A stretch of 64,000 nucleotides of DNA, taken from assembly GCF_023716465.1 (NCBI RefSeq), contig NZ_CP092415.1, positions 833,001 to 897,000 on the forward strand, written 5' to 3'. Both the position numbers and the translations under genes were made by a program. A model generated the notes under the pieces. It saw only the letters and a program-made list of their open reading frames with translations. It was not told where the DNA came from and made no database searches. The stretch is from Flagellimonas marinaquae (lineage in GTDB: Bacteria; Bacteroidota; Bacteroidia; Flavobacteriales; Flavobacteriaceae). Within the stretch, counting starts at the first letter, position 1. Every line of letters begins with the position of its first letter. This document shows, in pieces, positions 9,503 to 18,520 of this stretch.

Positions 9503-10345
9503 ATGAGAATAAGCATTGTTGTTCCCGCCCATAATGAGGCTGCCCATTTAAAAGAGTGCTTAAACTCATTTATAAAGCAGACCTGTTTGCCCAATGAGCT
9601 CATTGTGGTGGACGATAATTCTACGGACGATACGTTCTTGATAGCCCAAGGTTTTGCCCAACAGCATAACTGGATAAAAGTAGTAAAGCGTTTTTCTTCG
9701 GATGAACATATCCCCGGGAAAAAGGTTGTGGACACTTTTAATTTTGGTTTGGAACATGCTTCGGAATATGACCTCATTGGCAAATTTGATGCAGATATTG
9801 TTCTCCCGAACAATTATTTTGAAGTCATTGTGAATCAATTTCAGGCCAATTGGAAACTAGGAATGTGCTCAGGACTCCTTTTTATCAAAAAAGGACACAA
9901 ATGGGTCTATGAGAACATCGCGGACAAAAGCCATATCCGAGGACCGATCAAACTCTATCACAAAGCCTGCTTTAACAAAATAGGAGGCTTACGAGCGGGT
10001 ATAGGCTGGGACACAGTGGATATTCTTTTGGCCAAATTTCACGATTTTGAAACCTTGACACTTCCCGATCTTCTGGTAAAACACCTACGCCCTACCGGTC
10101 ATGGATATTCTTCCAAAAACTACAGAGCCAAAGGTATTGCCATGTACAAAATGCGATACGGTCTTGTGCTTACCAAAATTGCCGCCTTAAAAATGGCATG
10201 GCAAGCTAAAAGTCCATCGTTGTATTTATTCGCAATATTGGGTTTTATACAATCCTATTTAGGACAAACGTCCAAATATGTGACCAAGAAAGAAGGCAAG
10301 TTCATTCGAAAATATCGTTGGAAAGGAATCAAATCCAAAATTTGA
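9503..10345 (+). CDS. Family 2 glycosyltransferase
   Basis: A 280-residue GT-A fold protein: ISIVVPAHNEAAHL at the N-terminus, ELIVVDDNSTDDT for nucleotide-sugar binding, and GKFDADIVLP carrying the DxD metal-binding motif. The later GIGWDTVD segment resembles the acceptor-side acidic motif. No membrane anchor is obvious, though the C-terminal ~70 residues contain hydrophobic stretches (SLYLFAILGFIQSYLG). Donor and acceptor sugars cannot be assigned. It follows the methyltransferase gene by 40 nt on the same strand, probably the same transcript. Confidence 0.88.
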   Translation: MRISIVVPAHNEAAHLKECLNSFIKQTCLPNELIVVDDNSTDDTFLIAQGFAQQHNWIKVVKRFSSDEHIPGKKVVDTFNFGLEHASEYDLIGKFDADIVLPNNYFEVIVNQFQANWKLGMCSGLLFIKKGHKWVYENIADKSHIRGPIKLYHKACFNKIGGLRAGIGWDTVDILLAKFHDFETLTLPDLLVKHLRPTGHGYSSKNYRAKGIAMYKMRYGLVLTKIAALKMAWQAKSPSLYLFAILGFIQSYLGQTSKYVTKKEGKFIRKYRWKGIKSKI

Positions 10346-10666
10346 ATTCATTATATCCTTATAAAAACAACATAACCAGCCATTAAAAATCATGAGTTAA
10401 GACCTAAAAGTCATTCTTAAAAGTAGGGCTTAACTCTAAACACATGGTGTACCTTACCTTTATTATACATCTGTTGATTGACAAAAAATCAATTCCTTCC
10501 TAGCTTTCCTCAATTGAAAACCCTGTTTCATCAATTAGCACAACTAAGCTACTTAAAGTAAAACTATATTTGCGGAGTAACCTATTGGAAATGAATTCAA
10601 CAGAGAGTTTACTTGTTTAAAAACAATTTAAATCTCTCATTATAAACCTTACTAATTAGTGCTAAA
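10346..10666. other. Intergenic region, AT-rich
   Basis: 321 bp without a convincing gene. No terminator-like hairpin was found after the glycosyltransferase. The only recognisable element is the -7-like TATATTTG at 10565-10572. Confidence 0.6.
10565..10572 (+). promoter_or_regulatory. Candidate -7 element for the small membrane protein
   Basis: TATATTTG matches TAnnTTTG, 94 nt before ATG 10667; no clear -33 TTG. Confidence 0.35.
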
Positions 10667-11158
10667 ATGCCCCAAAATTCAACTAAAAAATACTCCAAAC
10701 TTATGATAGCATCTTTTATTTTCTTGGTAATTGTATTTTCTTTATTGTCTTTGGGTGCAATATTTATCACAGCATATGGCAATGCTTGGAGCCCTTGGTC
10801 GCAAAGTACCTTGGAAACCATATGGACTGCAAAAGGATTTATTCTTACCACAACTCTTTCTTTGATTGCTCTAATTGGCTTTATTCAAGACAAAAAGTAC
10901 GGGATTCTCTGTGGTCTTTCCATTAGTTTTATAATTATACTAGGAATTATTGCCATCTTTATTTTCGGTTTAAATGGCCCCATTAACAATATCTTTTTGT
11001 TTAGTTCCATCTTAGTGCTCCTCATAGGCTTTTTAGTCCTGTATGGCATTTTTCAAATGGAAGGAATAAAAAACTTAAGCATATATGATTATTTGATCAT
11101 CTGTTGTTTAACCGTTACAACACTCCTATGTTTCCCCTCCTTTTTTTATGACAACTAG
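10667..11158 (+). CDS. Hypothetical membrane protein, about five transmembrane segments
   Basis: A 163-residue, strongly hydrophobic protein with roughly five membrane spans (near residues 12-35, 53-68, 75-100, 105-130 and 140-158) and short polar loops. No family is recognised. The sequence is more AT-rich than its neighbours, which may mean recent acquisition or simply follow from the hydrophobic codons. It runs convergent to the pafA-like gene with a 24-nt gap and no clear terminator between them. Confidence 0.7.
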   Translation: MPQNSTKKYSKLMIASFIFLVIVFSLLSLGAIFITAYGNAWSPWSQSTLETIWTAKGFILTTTLSLIALIGFIQDKKYGILCGLSISFIIILGIIAIFIFGLNGPINNIFLFSSILVLLIGFLVLYGIFQMEGIKNLSIYDYLIICCLTVTTLLCFPSFFYDN

Positions 11159-11182
11159 AGAACTAAAATCAACACAATTAGA

Positions 11183-12853
11183 TTACTCCAAAACCTCTCC
11201 AATGGGTCGCCCCGTGGTTCCGCTAGGGAAAGCAACGCCTAATAGAGCAGCAATTGTGGGCGCAATATCCGGGATTTCCGTACGGTTTACCGTACTCCCT
11301 TGTTTTATACCTTTCCCATAAAGCAATAAGGGCACATGTGTATCATATATTTGCGGTGAACCATGGGTGGAACCGGTTCTATTGTAAGATATATAACCCA
11401 CTTCTGGCACCAAAAGAACATCACCTGAGCGTTTTTGGTTGTATCCGTTCTGTAGTATATATGGAATTCCCTCTACGTACTCGTTTTGCCACATTTGGTA
11501 TCCGGTGTACACTTGACCAATCCCTGCATAGGACAACATTTCCATGGCAATATCTTTTTGTGCTTGCTCTACATCGATGTCCAGATTGGTCAAAATCTTA
11601 TGATCCAAAAAAACCTGATAATTGCTAATGTTTTTTACAACATCCGTTGTGCCATATTTATACTGAAGAAACTCGTTGAATTGGGCTTTCATACCTTGCA
11701 TATCCAAATACCCGGATGGAATGTTCGAATCCATTAAATAAGAAGGAACATGGATTGCAGCATGATCGGCTGTCAAAAAAACCGTGTACTCACCTTTACC
11801 CACCTTGTTGTCCAATTCAGATAGAATACGCTCTAAATCTCTATCCAATCTAATGTAGGTATCTTCTATTTCTTTGGAATTTACCCCAAAAAAATGACCT
11901 ACATAGTCGGTACTGGAAAAGCTAATGGCCAAGAAATCGGTTATAGAGTCCACTCCCAAAGCTTCGCCTTCCAAAGCCGCCAGTGCAAAATCTGCCGTAA
12001 TACTGTTTCCAAAAGGACTTCTTCTCAATAAATCAAACTGACCGTTGTCTTCCCAAATTGCAGGAAGGTCATGTGGAAAAGCATTGGTAGTCTCCCCTTT
12101 TTGCAATCCTTCATAATTATTGACATCCAATCCGCTCTCAACGTAAGTTTCTATAGGTTTTAGGGTAGTCCAGGGCTTTTTGTACTCTTCAACCTTATCC
12201 GAAGCATTAAAATCCAAGACCCATTGCGGCAACTCCTCCATATAATAGGAGCTACTGATCCAGTTACCGGTTGCTCCACCTTCAAACCAATAGGCCGCAT
12301 TGGCGGCATGTCCCGCTGGCAACACTGCACCTCTGTCCTTAACGGCAACACCAATTACCTTTCCCCGCATTTGTGTGTGCAATCGCAATTGATCGGTTAT
12401 GGTTGAGGTCAACATTCTATGCGGGGACATTTTCCCTGCACCCGAAGTGGTTCCTACAGAAGTATAGGCATCGTCACCGGCGCAGTACACATCCTCACCC
12501 GTTGTTTTATCGAACCAATCGTTCCCGATAATACCGTGCATGGCAGGTGTAGTTCCCGTGTACACCGAAGCATGTCCTGGTCCGGTGCTGGTTGGCGCAT
12601 AATTAAAATGATTGTTCTTGCAATTAAAACCTTCGTTAACCAATCGTTTAAAACCGCCTTCGCCATACTGATCCCAAAAGCGGGTCAAATAATCGTACCG
12701 CATTTGATCGACCACAATACCCACTACCAATTTTGGCGATTGGGCAATAACTTTGGGCTTTTCTTCCACAACATTCTTTTTTCTGCGTTGGCCGTAAGTA
12801 AGGCCGATAGTACAGAATGCTAAAACAGAAACGATAAGGTTGGTTGTTCTCAT
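11183..12853 (-). CDS. pafA: PafA-like alkaline phosphatase (phosphate-irrepressible type)
   Basis: A 556-residue exported phosphomonoesterase with a signal peptide cleaved near TYGQ. The metal Asp is Asp49 in IVVDQMR, and the nucleophile Thr90 lies in APTSTGPGHASVYTG. KDRGAVLPAGH carries the K-x-R pair that marks PafA. Further zinc ligands fit DYVGHFFG, TADHAAIH and STHGSPQIYDTHVPLLLYG. PafA enzymes release phosphate from organic esters in the periplasm. A -7 element (12879-12886) lies 26 nt upstream. The substrate range is inferred from the family. Confidence 0.92.
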   Translation of the reverse strand: MRTTNLIVSVLAFCTIGLTYGQRRKKNVVEEKPKVIAQSPKLVVGIVVDQMRYDYLTRFWDQYGEGGFKRLVNEGFNCKNNHFNYAPTSTGPGHASVYTGTTPAMHGIIGNDWFDKTTGEDVYCAGDDAYTSVGTTSGAGKMSPHRMLTSTITDQLRLHTQMRGKVIGVAVKDRGAVLPAGHAANAAYWFEGGATGNWISSSYYMEELPQWVLDFNASDKVEEYKKPWTTLKPIETYVESGLDVNNYEGLQKGETTNAFPHDLPAIWEDNGQFDLLRRSPFGNSITADFALAALEGEALGVDSITDFLAISFSSTDYVGHFFGVNSKEIEDTYIRLDRDLERILSELDNKVGKGEYTVFLTADHAAIHVPSYLMDSNIPSGYLDMQGMKAQFNEFLQYKYGTTDVVKNISNYQVFLDHKILTNLDIDVEQAQKDIAMEMLSYAGIGQVYTGYQMWQNEYVEGIPYILQNGYNQKRSGDVLLVPEVGYISYNRTGSTHGSPQIYDTHVPLLLYGKGIKQGSTVNRTEIPDIAPTIAALLGVAFPSGTTGRPIGEVLE

Positions 12854-12878
12854 GATTGGTATTTATTCAGAATTTGGG

Positions 12879-12886
12879 CAAAACTA
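12879..12886 (-). promoter_or_regulatory. Candidate -7 element for the pafA-like gene
   Basis: On the minus strand this reads TAGTTTTG (TAnnTTTG), 25-33 nt before the start codon. A TTG occurs 28 nt further upstream, longer than the usual spacing. Confidence 0.4.
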
Positions 12887-12970
12887 TAGATTTCTCCCTT
12901 TTAAAAATTTAAATCAAGGTTAAATGCTTAACAATATTCTTATTTTTATCAACTCAAGTCCATAAAACGC

Positions 12971-13708
12971 ATGAAATACCTAGAAGCGATTGGAAAATAC
13001 TTCATCATGATTTGGGAAGTATTTAAAAAACCTACCAAGTGGCGCATAATGAAGACCTTGATCCTCAAGGAAATCGACGAGCTAATTTTTGGTGCTATGG
13101 GCATCATCATATTTATATCTTTTTTTATCGGGGGCGTGGTCACTATCCAAACTGCACTGAACTTGAACAATCCCCTTCTGCCAAAAAGTCTGATCGGGTT
13201 TGCAACGAGGCAATCGGTCATCTTGGAATTTGCCCCTACTTTCACCTCCATCATCATGGCAGGAAAAGTGGGTTCGTACATTACATCCAGTATTGGTACC
13301 ATGCGGGTAACCGAGCAGATAGACGCTCTTGAGGTTATGGGAATCAACTCGTTGAACTACCTTGTTTTCCCCAAGATAATAGCAACCATGATGTACCCTT
13401 TTGCAGTGGCTATTTCCATGTTTGTCGGTATTTTGGGCGGATGGGTCGCGGCCGTATTTGGTGGTTTTGCACCCAGCGGTGATTTTATACAAGGGCTACA
13501 AATGGATTTTGATTCTTACCATGTTACCTATGCCTTTATAAAATCGATCGTGTTCGCCTTTGTGATCGCCACAGTGCCATCTTACCACGGTTTTTACATG
13601 AAAGGTGGTGCCTTGGAAGTTGGAAAGGCTAGCACCACATCCTTTGTTTGGACCAGTGTGGTGATCATTATATCGAACTATGTTCTAACTCAATTGTTAC
13701 TGGGCTGA
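12971..13708 (+). CDS. mlaE: MlaE-family ABC transporter permease
   Basis: A 245-residue inner-membrane protein with about five or six spans. Family features include the ATRQSVILEFAPTFTSIIMAGKVG region, EIDALEVMGINSLNYLV (the coupling segment), and the AIATMMYPF-type helix. MlaE-type permeases move phospholipids between membranes of Gram-negative cells with an ATPase and an MCE-domain partner. The stop overlaps the ATPase start by 1 nt, so the two are translationally coupled. No MCE (MlaD) gene is here; in this phylum it is often located elsewhere. Confidence 0.9.
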   Translation: MKYLEAIGKYFIMIWEVFKKPTKWRIMKTLILKEIDELIFGAMGIIIFISFFIGGVVTIQTALNLNNPLLPKSLIGFATRQSVILEFAPTFTSIIMAGKVGSYITSSIGTMRVTEQIDALEVMGINSLNYLVFPKIIATMMYPFAVAISMFVGILGGWVAAVFGGFAPSGDFIQGLQMDFDSYHVTYAFIKSIVFAFVIATVPSYHGFYMKGGALEVGKASTTSFVWTSVVIIISNYVLTQLLLG

Positions 13709-14475
13709 TGATACAAGTAGAAAACATTCATAAATCGTTCGGGGGCAACCACGTTCTTAAAGGAATCTCCACCGAGTTCGAAACAGGAAAAACAAACTTG
13801 ATCATTGGGCAAAGTGGCTCGGGAAAAACAGTTTTTATAAAATGTTTACTTGGTCTATTTGAGCCCGATGAAGGGCAAATTTGCTACAATGGGCAATACT
13901 ACTCCGAACTATCTACCAAAGAACGGCGAAACTTGCGCCAAGAAATGGGCATGGTTTTTCAAGGCAGTGCCCTTTTTGATTCGATGACAGTAGAGGGCAA
14001 TGTTATGTTTCCCTTGGATATGTTCACCAACCAATCACAGTCGGAAAAGCAAGACAGGGTAGATTTTGTCCTGAAACGCGTCAACTTGATCGATGCCCAT
14101 AAAAGATATCCCGCCGAAATTTCCGGTGGAATGCAAAAAAGGGTGGCCATTGCCAGGGCGATCGTGATGAATCCAAAATATTTGTTTTGCGATGAACCAA
14201 ATTCCGGTCTCGACCCAAAAACGGCCATTTTAATCGATAACCTGATTCAAGAAATTACCCAAGAATACAATATTACCACGGTGATAAACACCCACGATAT
14301 GAACTCGGTTATGGAAATTGGGGAAAAAATCATTTTTTTAAAGAATGGAATCAAAGAATGGGAAGGCACCAATAAAGAAATCTTTAAAACCGACAACCAA
14401 TCCGTTACCGATTTTGTCTATTCCTCCGAGCTTTTCAAAAAAGTAAGACAAATGTATATCGAAGAACGGAATTGA
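13708..14475 (+). CDS. mlaF: ABC transporter ATP-binding protein, MlaF-like
   Basis: A 255-residue ABC ATPase: Walker A GQSGSGKT, Q-loop MVFQGSALF, signature ISGGMQKR, Walker B YLFCDEPNSGLDP, and switch His in NTHDMNSV. GLFEPDEG and the SALFDSMTV segment fit the MlaF group. It should energise the permease encoded just upstream. ATG 13708 shares its A with the permease TGA; an in-frame upstream extension to 13648 would overlap the permease by 60 nt and is not family-like. It is convergent with the DUF389 gene 23 nt away. Confidence 0.92.
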   Translation: MIQVENIHKSFGGNHVLKGISTEFETGKTNLIIGQSGSGKTVFIKCLLGLFEPDEGQICYNGQYYSELSTKERRNLRQEMGMVFQGSALFDSMTVEGNVMFPLDMFTNQSQSEKQDRVDFVLKRVNLIDAHKRYPAEISGGMQKRVAIARAIVMNPKYLFCDEPNSGLDPKTAILIDNLIQEITQEYNITTVINTHDMNSVMEIGEKIIFLKNGIKEWEGTNKEIFKTDNQSVTDFVYSSELFKKVRQMYIEERN

Positions 14476-14498
14476 TTCCAACTTCAAACATCGGACAT

Positions 14499-15953
14499 TT
14501 AATTAACTTGTTTGATCACCAATGTGCTATCCTGTAAACGAAGTTTTAGCCAGGACAACATTTTTTTGGCATCTGTTTGCTTTTGATCGGTTCGTAGCCC
14601 GTCTTTCCATTTTACTTCAAATACGGGGACGGTATCCAGTTTGTTAAAATCGGTTTTAATGAGGTACGAAAACCCTAGCGCATCAATATTTTCATAATTG
14701 GCCTTGGCCTCGGCACTAATTTCTCGAAATGGGATTTGTTTTCCAACGTTTTTGGTCAACGTTGCCAGTTCTTCTTCAAGCAATCTAATCTGTTCATCCT
14801 TGTTCAGCAATTCAGCTTTGTTCTTCTCATACAATTCACTCACATAGTTGAATTTTTCCTCGGAATCGTCCCTACCTCCCTGAATAATGTGCAGTTCGGC
14901 ATTCTTTAATCTTGAAAATTGATTTTTCTGTGTTCTCCATGTATTGATAACGTTATCAGGAATCAATTCATCACCCATAAAAACAACTTCTACCAGGGAT
15001 TCTCCATCATCTACATATTCCAATTTGGTCAAATTATCCACATACCTTCCGGAACCGTTGAACTGGTACATCTCTACCGTATCCTGCAAAAATTCTTGTG
15101 CCTGTTTTTTAAACAGTGATTCCTGAAATACTTGATAAAATGTGAATCCAGCCGGAATCATAACCAAAATACCCGTAATGGAGGCCAAACGTGCAATCAT
15201 CCTCCTTCGTTGCGAATTGGCATATCGCACCATAGGAAAACGCAGGTACTTGATGACCAAAAATGTCGCCAGGCCAATAAAAATTGTATTGATTATGAAC
15301 AAGTACATGGCCCCAGCCGCATACCAAGGTTTACCAATCGCCAAACCAAATCCAACTGTGCAAAGTGGCGGCATAAGAGCCGTTGCAATCGCCACACCGA
15401 AGATAACACTGGCAATGGTCCCTTTTTTGGCCCTTGCAATAACAAGGGCAAGCCCACCAAAAAACGCAATGAGCACATCACGGATATCCGGCTTGGTCCT
15501 CGCTAAAAGTTCCGAGGATTCATCCCTTAACGGAAAAAGGTAAAAAAACAAAAAGGCGGTGATAACACTGAGCACCACCATTACCGTAAAATTCTTTAGG
15601 GATCGCCTCAACGTGTCAATATCGTTGATGGCCAAGGACATACCCATTCCCAAAATGGGACCCATTAGTGGGGAGATCAACATAGCCCCGATCACCACAG
15701 CTGTCGAGTTCGCGTTTAACCCGATGGATGCAATAAATATGGAACACACCAAAATCCAGGAGGTATGCCCTTTAAAGGGTATATCCGCATTTATGGATTC
15801 CTTGGTGGCAACAGCATCGGTATTGGATCGTATTTCCAAAAGTTCCGAAAGGAATTTCCGAACACTCCCCAAAAGCCCTTTTAGGTCTTTTCTTACTTCG
15901 TCTCCACTATCCTGTCCGGAAGGTGCTGTTACATTTTTTTGATTCTCGTTCAT
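14499..15953 (-). CDS. DUF389 family membrane protein
   Basis: A 484-residue protein. Residues ~60-270 contain about six membrane spans with the DUF389 hallmark STAVVIGAMLISPLMGPI and the later TALMPPLCTVGFGLA. A long soluble C-terminal domain follows, with a coiled-coil-prone segment (KNKAELLNKDEQIRLLEEEL). The molecular function of DUF389 proteins is not established; transport or membrane-stress roles have been suggested. It starts 3 nt after the mannose-1-phosphate guanylyltransferase gene and ends the minus-strand run that begins with the M28 peptidase gene. Confidence 0.88.
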   Translation of the reverse strand: MNENQKNVTAPSGQDSGDEVRKDLKGLLGSVRKFLSELLEIRSNTDAVATKESINADIPFKGHTSWILVCSIFIASIGLNANSTAVVIGAMLISPLMGPILGMGMSLAINDIDTLRRSLKNFTVMVVLSVITAFLFFYLFPLRDESSELLARTKPDIRDVLIAFFGGLALVIARAKKGTIASVIFGVAIATALMPPLCTVGFGLAIGKPWYAAGAMYLFIINTIFIGLATFLVIKYLRFPMVRYANSQRRRMIARLASITGILVMIPAGFTFYQVFQESLFKKQAQEFLQDTVEMYQFNGSGRYVDNLTKLEYVDDGESLVEVVFMGDELIPDNVINTWRTQKNQFSRLKNAELHIIQGGRDDSEEKFNYVSELYEKNKAELLNKDEQIRLLEEELATLTKNVGKQIPFREISAEAKANYENIDALGFSYLIKTDFNKLDTVPVFEVKWKDGLRTDQKQTDAKKMLSWLKLRLQDSTLVIKQVN

Positions 15954-15956
15954 ATG

Positions 15957-17036
15957 TTACGCAAACTGATCGCCAAATTTATCCTTTACTTGGCTCAATA
16001 CCTTTTTAATATCCTGTTGTTTGTCCTTTGGATAAATTAGTAGCACCTCTTCTTTATCCACAATAATATAATCTTCCAGTCCATCTACCACGACTACTTT
16101 TCCTTTTGGCGACCTGATCATATTGCCTTTGGCATTGTTCAATACCACTTGAGCGTTGACCACTGCATTATCGGCATCGTCCTTTTCCAATTTTTCGTAC
16201 AGAGCGCCCCAAGTTCCCAGGTCGTTCCAGTCGAAGGTCGCTGGCAGTGTATAAATGGCCTTGGATTGTTCCAAGATAGCATAATCAATGGATATGTTTT
16301 CTGCCTTGGCATAATTTTCTTTGATAAAGGTTCTCTCCTCCTTGGTGTTGTAGCAAGAAATCCCCTCTCCAAATAGTTTGTACTGACTTGGCTGGTATTT
16401 TTTAAATGCATCCACAATGGTTTCTACGCTCCACATAAAAATACCTGCATTCCAAAGAAAGTTGCCCTGAGCCAAAAACTCCTTGGCGGTTTCATAATCC
16501 GGCTTTTCCCTGAATTGAGACACATTTTTGAGTTGCTCGTCACTACCTTTTTTAAATTCGATGTAGCCAAAGCCCGTATTCGGAAACGTTGGCTGAATAC
16601 CAAGCGTGCAGAGAGCCGTCTCTTTTTCACATTTATCAAAACAAGCGATCACATCTTTTTCAAATGCTTCCTCATCCTCTATCCAATGATCACTAGGGGC
16701 TACAATCATCAACGCATTTGGATTCATTTTTTGGATTTTAAGGGAAGCATACAAGATACATGGGGCAGTATTGCGCATGGCCGGCTCCAGGACCACCTGT
16801 TCTTGTTTTACCTTTGGTAATTGTTCCAAAACAAGATCATTATATCTCTCATTGGTCAAGATCAATATGTTTTCCGTTGGGATAAATCGGTTTAAACGAT
16901 CAAACGTTTTTTGGATCAATGTTTTCCCTGTCCCTAACATATCGTGGAACTGTTTTGGATTGGATGTTGTGCTTACCGGCCAAAACCTTGACCCTACACC
17001 TCCGGCCATTAAAACTGCGTAATAATTCTTGTTCAT
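15957..17036 (-). CDS. manC: Mannose-1-phosphate guanylyltransferase
   Basis: A 359-residue nucleotidyltransferase that makes GDP-mannose from GTP and mannose-1-phosphate. The activation motif is YAVLMAGGVGSRFWPVS, with PKQFHDM following. IVAPSDHWIED is the metal-binding Asp region, and FREKPDYETAKEFL plus GNFLWNAGIFMW are typical of the family. Length matches the single-domain form, without the phosphomannose isomerase fusion of some ManC proteins. The product feeds glycan synthesis. It lies 26 nt after the SprT-like gene. Confidence 0.93.
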   Translation of the reverse strand: MNKNYYAVLMAGGVGSRFWPVSTTSNPKQFHDMLGTGKTLIQKTFDRLNRFIPTENILILTNERYNDLVLEQLPKVKQEQVVLEPAMRNTAPCILYASLKIQKMNPNALMIVAPSDHWIEDEEAFEKDVIACFDKCEKETALCTLGIQPTFPNTGFGYIEFKKGSDEQLKNVSQFREKPDYETAKEFLAQGNFLWNAGIFMWSVETIVDAFKKYQPSQYKLFGEGISCYNTKEERTFIKENYAKAENISIDYAILEQSKAIYTLPATFDWNDLGTWGALYEKLEKDDADNAVVNAQVVLNNAKGNMIRSPKGKVVVVDGLEDYIIVDKEEVLLIYPKDKQQDIKKVLSQVKDKFGDQFA

Positions 17037-17062
17037 GTTGCTGTTTTTATATTTAAGGCTTG

Positions 17063-17674
17063 TTATCCACTTGCATCCTTGACCAGCTCAACCTCAGCGT
17101 TGGGTTGGAACAAATATAATCTGCCTGTTGATAACTCCACACATTCGTAGCGTTTTACTTTTTTATTTCCTTTTTTGAACAACTTACCATTGTATAGTCT
17201 AAAAATACTTCCTTCGGACAACTCGTACACATAACTGTTTTTACGTTCCTCATCATCAAAAGCCTTGAGAGCGATGGATAATCGAGCGTCCGTACTACTG
17301 CTCGCTTTCGGGTTTTTAAAATGATTCGCAATTATGGGCAATAGTTGGGATGGAAATACCTCTGGACGAATAAATGGAACCATTAAAAGTTGAAAGGTAC
17401 GTTTCCATTCTTCCCCGTGCGGTTTTATTCGACGACCGTAGGTCTCAAAGGCCACCAAATGCGCTATTTCGTGGACGAGCGTAATTAGGAATCGGTATTT
17501 ATTCAATGAAGCGTTTACCGTAATTTGATGCATCCCATTGGGCAATCTACGGTAATCCCCATGCCTTGTGACCCTATGATCCACTATTTTTAGATGGACA
17601 CTGTGCTTTTTTATTAGCTCAAAACAAGGAGCAACTGCAAGTTCAGGCAGGTATTTTTGAAGGGTATGGTTCAC
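17063..17674 (-). CDS. SprT-like zinc metallopeptidase domain protein
   Basis: A 203-residue protein with the zinc motif H68-E69-I-A-H72 (TLVHEIAHLVAFE) and the downstream KPHGEEWKRTF, where a third His ligand is expected. SprT-like proteins resemble the protease domain of eukaryotic Spartan; the bacterial role is poorly defined. The C-terminal part has a small beta region (RLYNGKLFKKGNKKVKRYECVEL) in the place of the zinc-ribbon of longer homologues, but with few Cys. The start codon is GTG at 17674. It lies between an SDR and the guanylyltransferase gene, probably co-transcribed. Confidence 0.85.
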   Translation of the reverse strand: MNHTLQKYLPELAVAPCFELIKKHSVHLKIVDHRVTRHGDYRRLPNGMHQITVNASLNKYRFLITLVHEIAHLVAFETYGRRIKPHGEEWKRTFQLLMVPFIRPEVFPSQLLPIIANHFKNPKASSSTDARLSIALKAFDDEERKNSYVYELSEGSIFRLYNGKLFKKGNKKVKRYECVELSTGRLYLFQPNAEVELVKDASG

Positions 17675-17720
17675 AGGAATAAAGTTACAAGTTTATCCGT
17701 ACAACGAACTTTGTAAAAAC

Positions 17721-18398
17721 CTACGGGGTACTGTTACTCACCTGTAACAACTTTCCATTGTAGAGTTTATGGCCCGTAAGCGCAAAATCTTTAATGTAAG
17801 TTGCCATTTCCAGAGCTGTTACGGGAGCTTGATAACCGGGAAATGCCTCTTCCAACATTTCAGTTTGCACAGCCCCCAAAGCCAACACATTAAAACTTGG
17901 GCCTGTCTCCTTATATTCCTCTGCCAAAAGTTCGGTCAAAGTAATTACGGCGCCTTTGCTCGAACTGTATGCGGATAGTCCCGGAAACTTCATGCTGCCC
18001 TGTACCCCGCCCATAGAACTTACAGTGACCACATGGCCCTCTTTCCCCATTTTATGACGAACAGTCCGGATCATCTCCGCCACCCCAAATACGTTTACTT
18101 TATAAACTCGCTCAAACTCCTCGATAGTGGTCTCCGCAAAGGGTTTGTTCAATAAACTTCCCGCATTGTTGATCAGCACATCCACCACGTTCCATTGTTC
18201 TAGAAATGCTTCTACTTTTTTAAAATCGTTCGGGTTACCCAAATCAAACGAAAAACAATGGACATTGGACAAATCCAAACGCTGAACTGGTTGCACATTC
18301 CGTGAGAGTGCCAACACTTGGTGTCCCTCTTTGGCAAAAAGTTTAACCAACTCAAATCCAATTCCCCTGCTTGTCCCCGTAATAATAATGTTTGCCAT
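17721..18398 (-). CDS. Short-chain dehydrogenase/reductase
   Basis: A 225-residue Rossmann-fold oxidoreductase. The cofactor motif is TGTSRGIG, followed by NNAG, the catalytic Ser in VTVSSMGG, and YSSSK with the active-site Tyr and Lys. The arrangement fits classical SDRs; after TGTSRGIG the RN segment after the second strand (LALSRN) favours NADPH. The substrate cannot be assigned. It is 46 nt upstream of the SprT-like gene and 122 nt downstream of the M28 peptidase gene on the same strand. Confidence 0.9.
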   Translation of the reverse strand: MANIIITGTSRGIGFELVKLFAKEGHQVLALSRNVQPVQRLDLSNVHCFSFDLGNPNDFKKVEAFLEQWNVVDVLINNAGSLLNKPFAETTIEEFERVYKVNVFGVAEMIRTVRHKMGKEGHVVTVSSMGGVQGSMKFPGLSAYSSSKGAVITLTELLAEEYKETGPSFNVLALGAVQTEMLEEAFPGYQAPVTALEMATYIKDFALTGHKLYNGKLLQVSNSTP

Positions 18399-18520
18399 TT
18401 TACTTTATTTATTTTGATTCCCACAACAGCAGGAATACTTTTGATGCATTTTTAGGTCAACAAACAACCTCTCCGCCGTTTAAAAATAATTGCCCATTAA
18501 CTATAGAAACCGAAATACGG

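Noticed and set aside
15132..15543. Plus-strand frames of more than 120 codons inside the DUF389 gene
   Set aside because: Antisense shadows of a membrane protein with clear DUF389 motifs.
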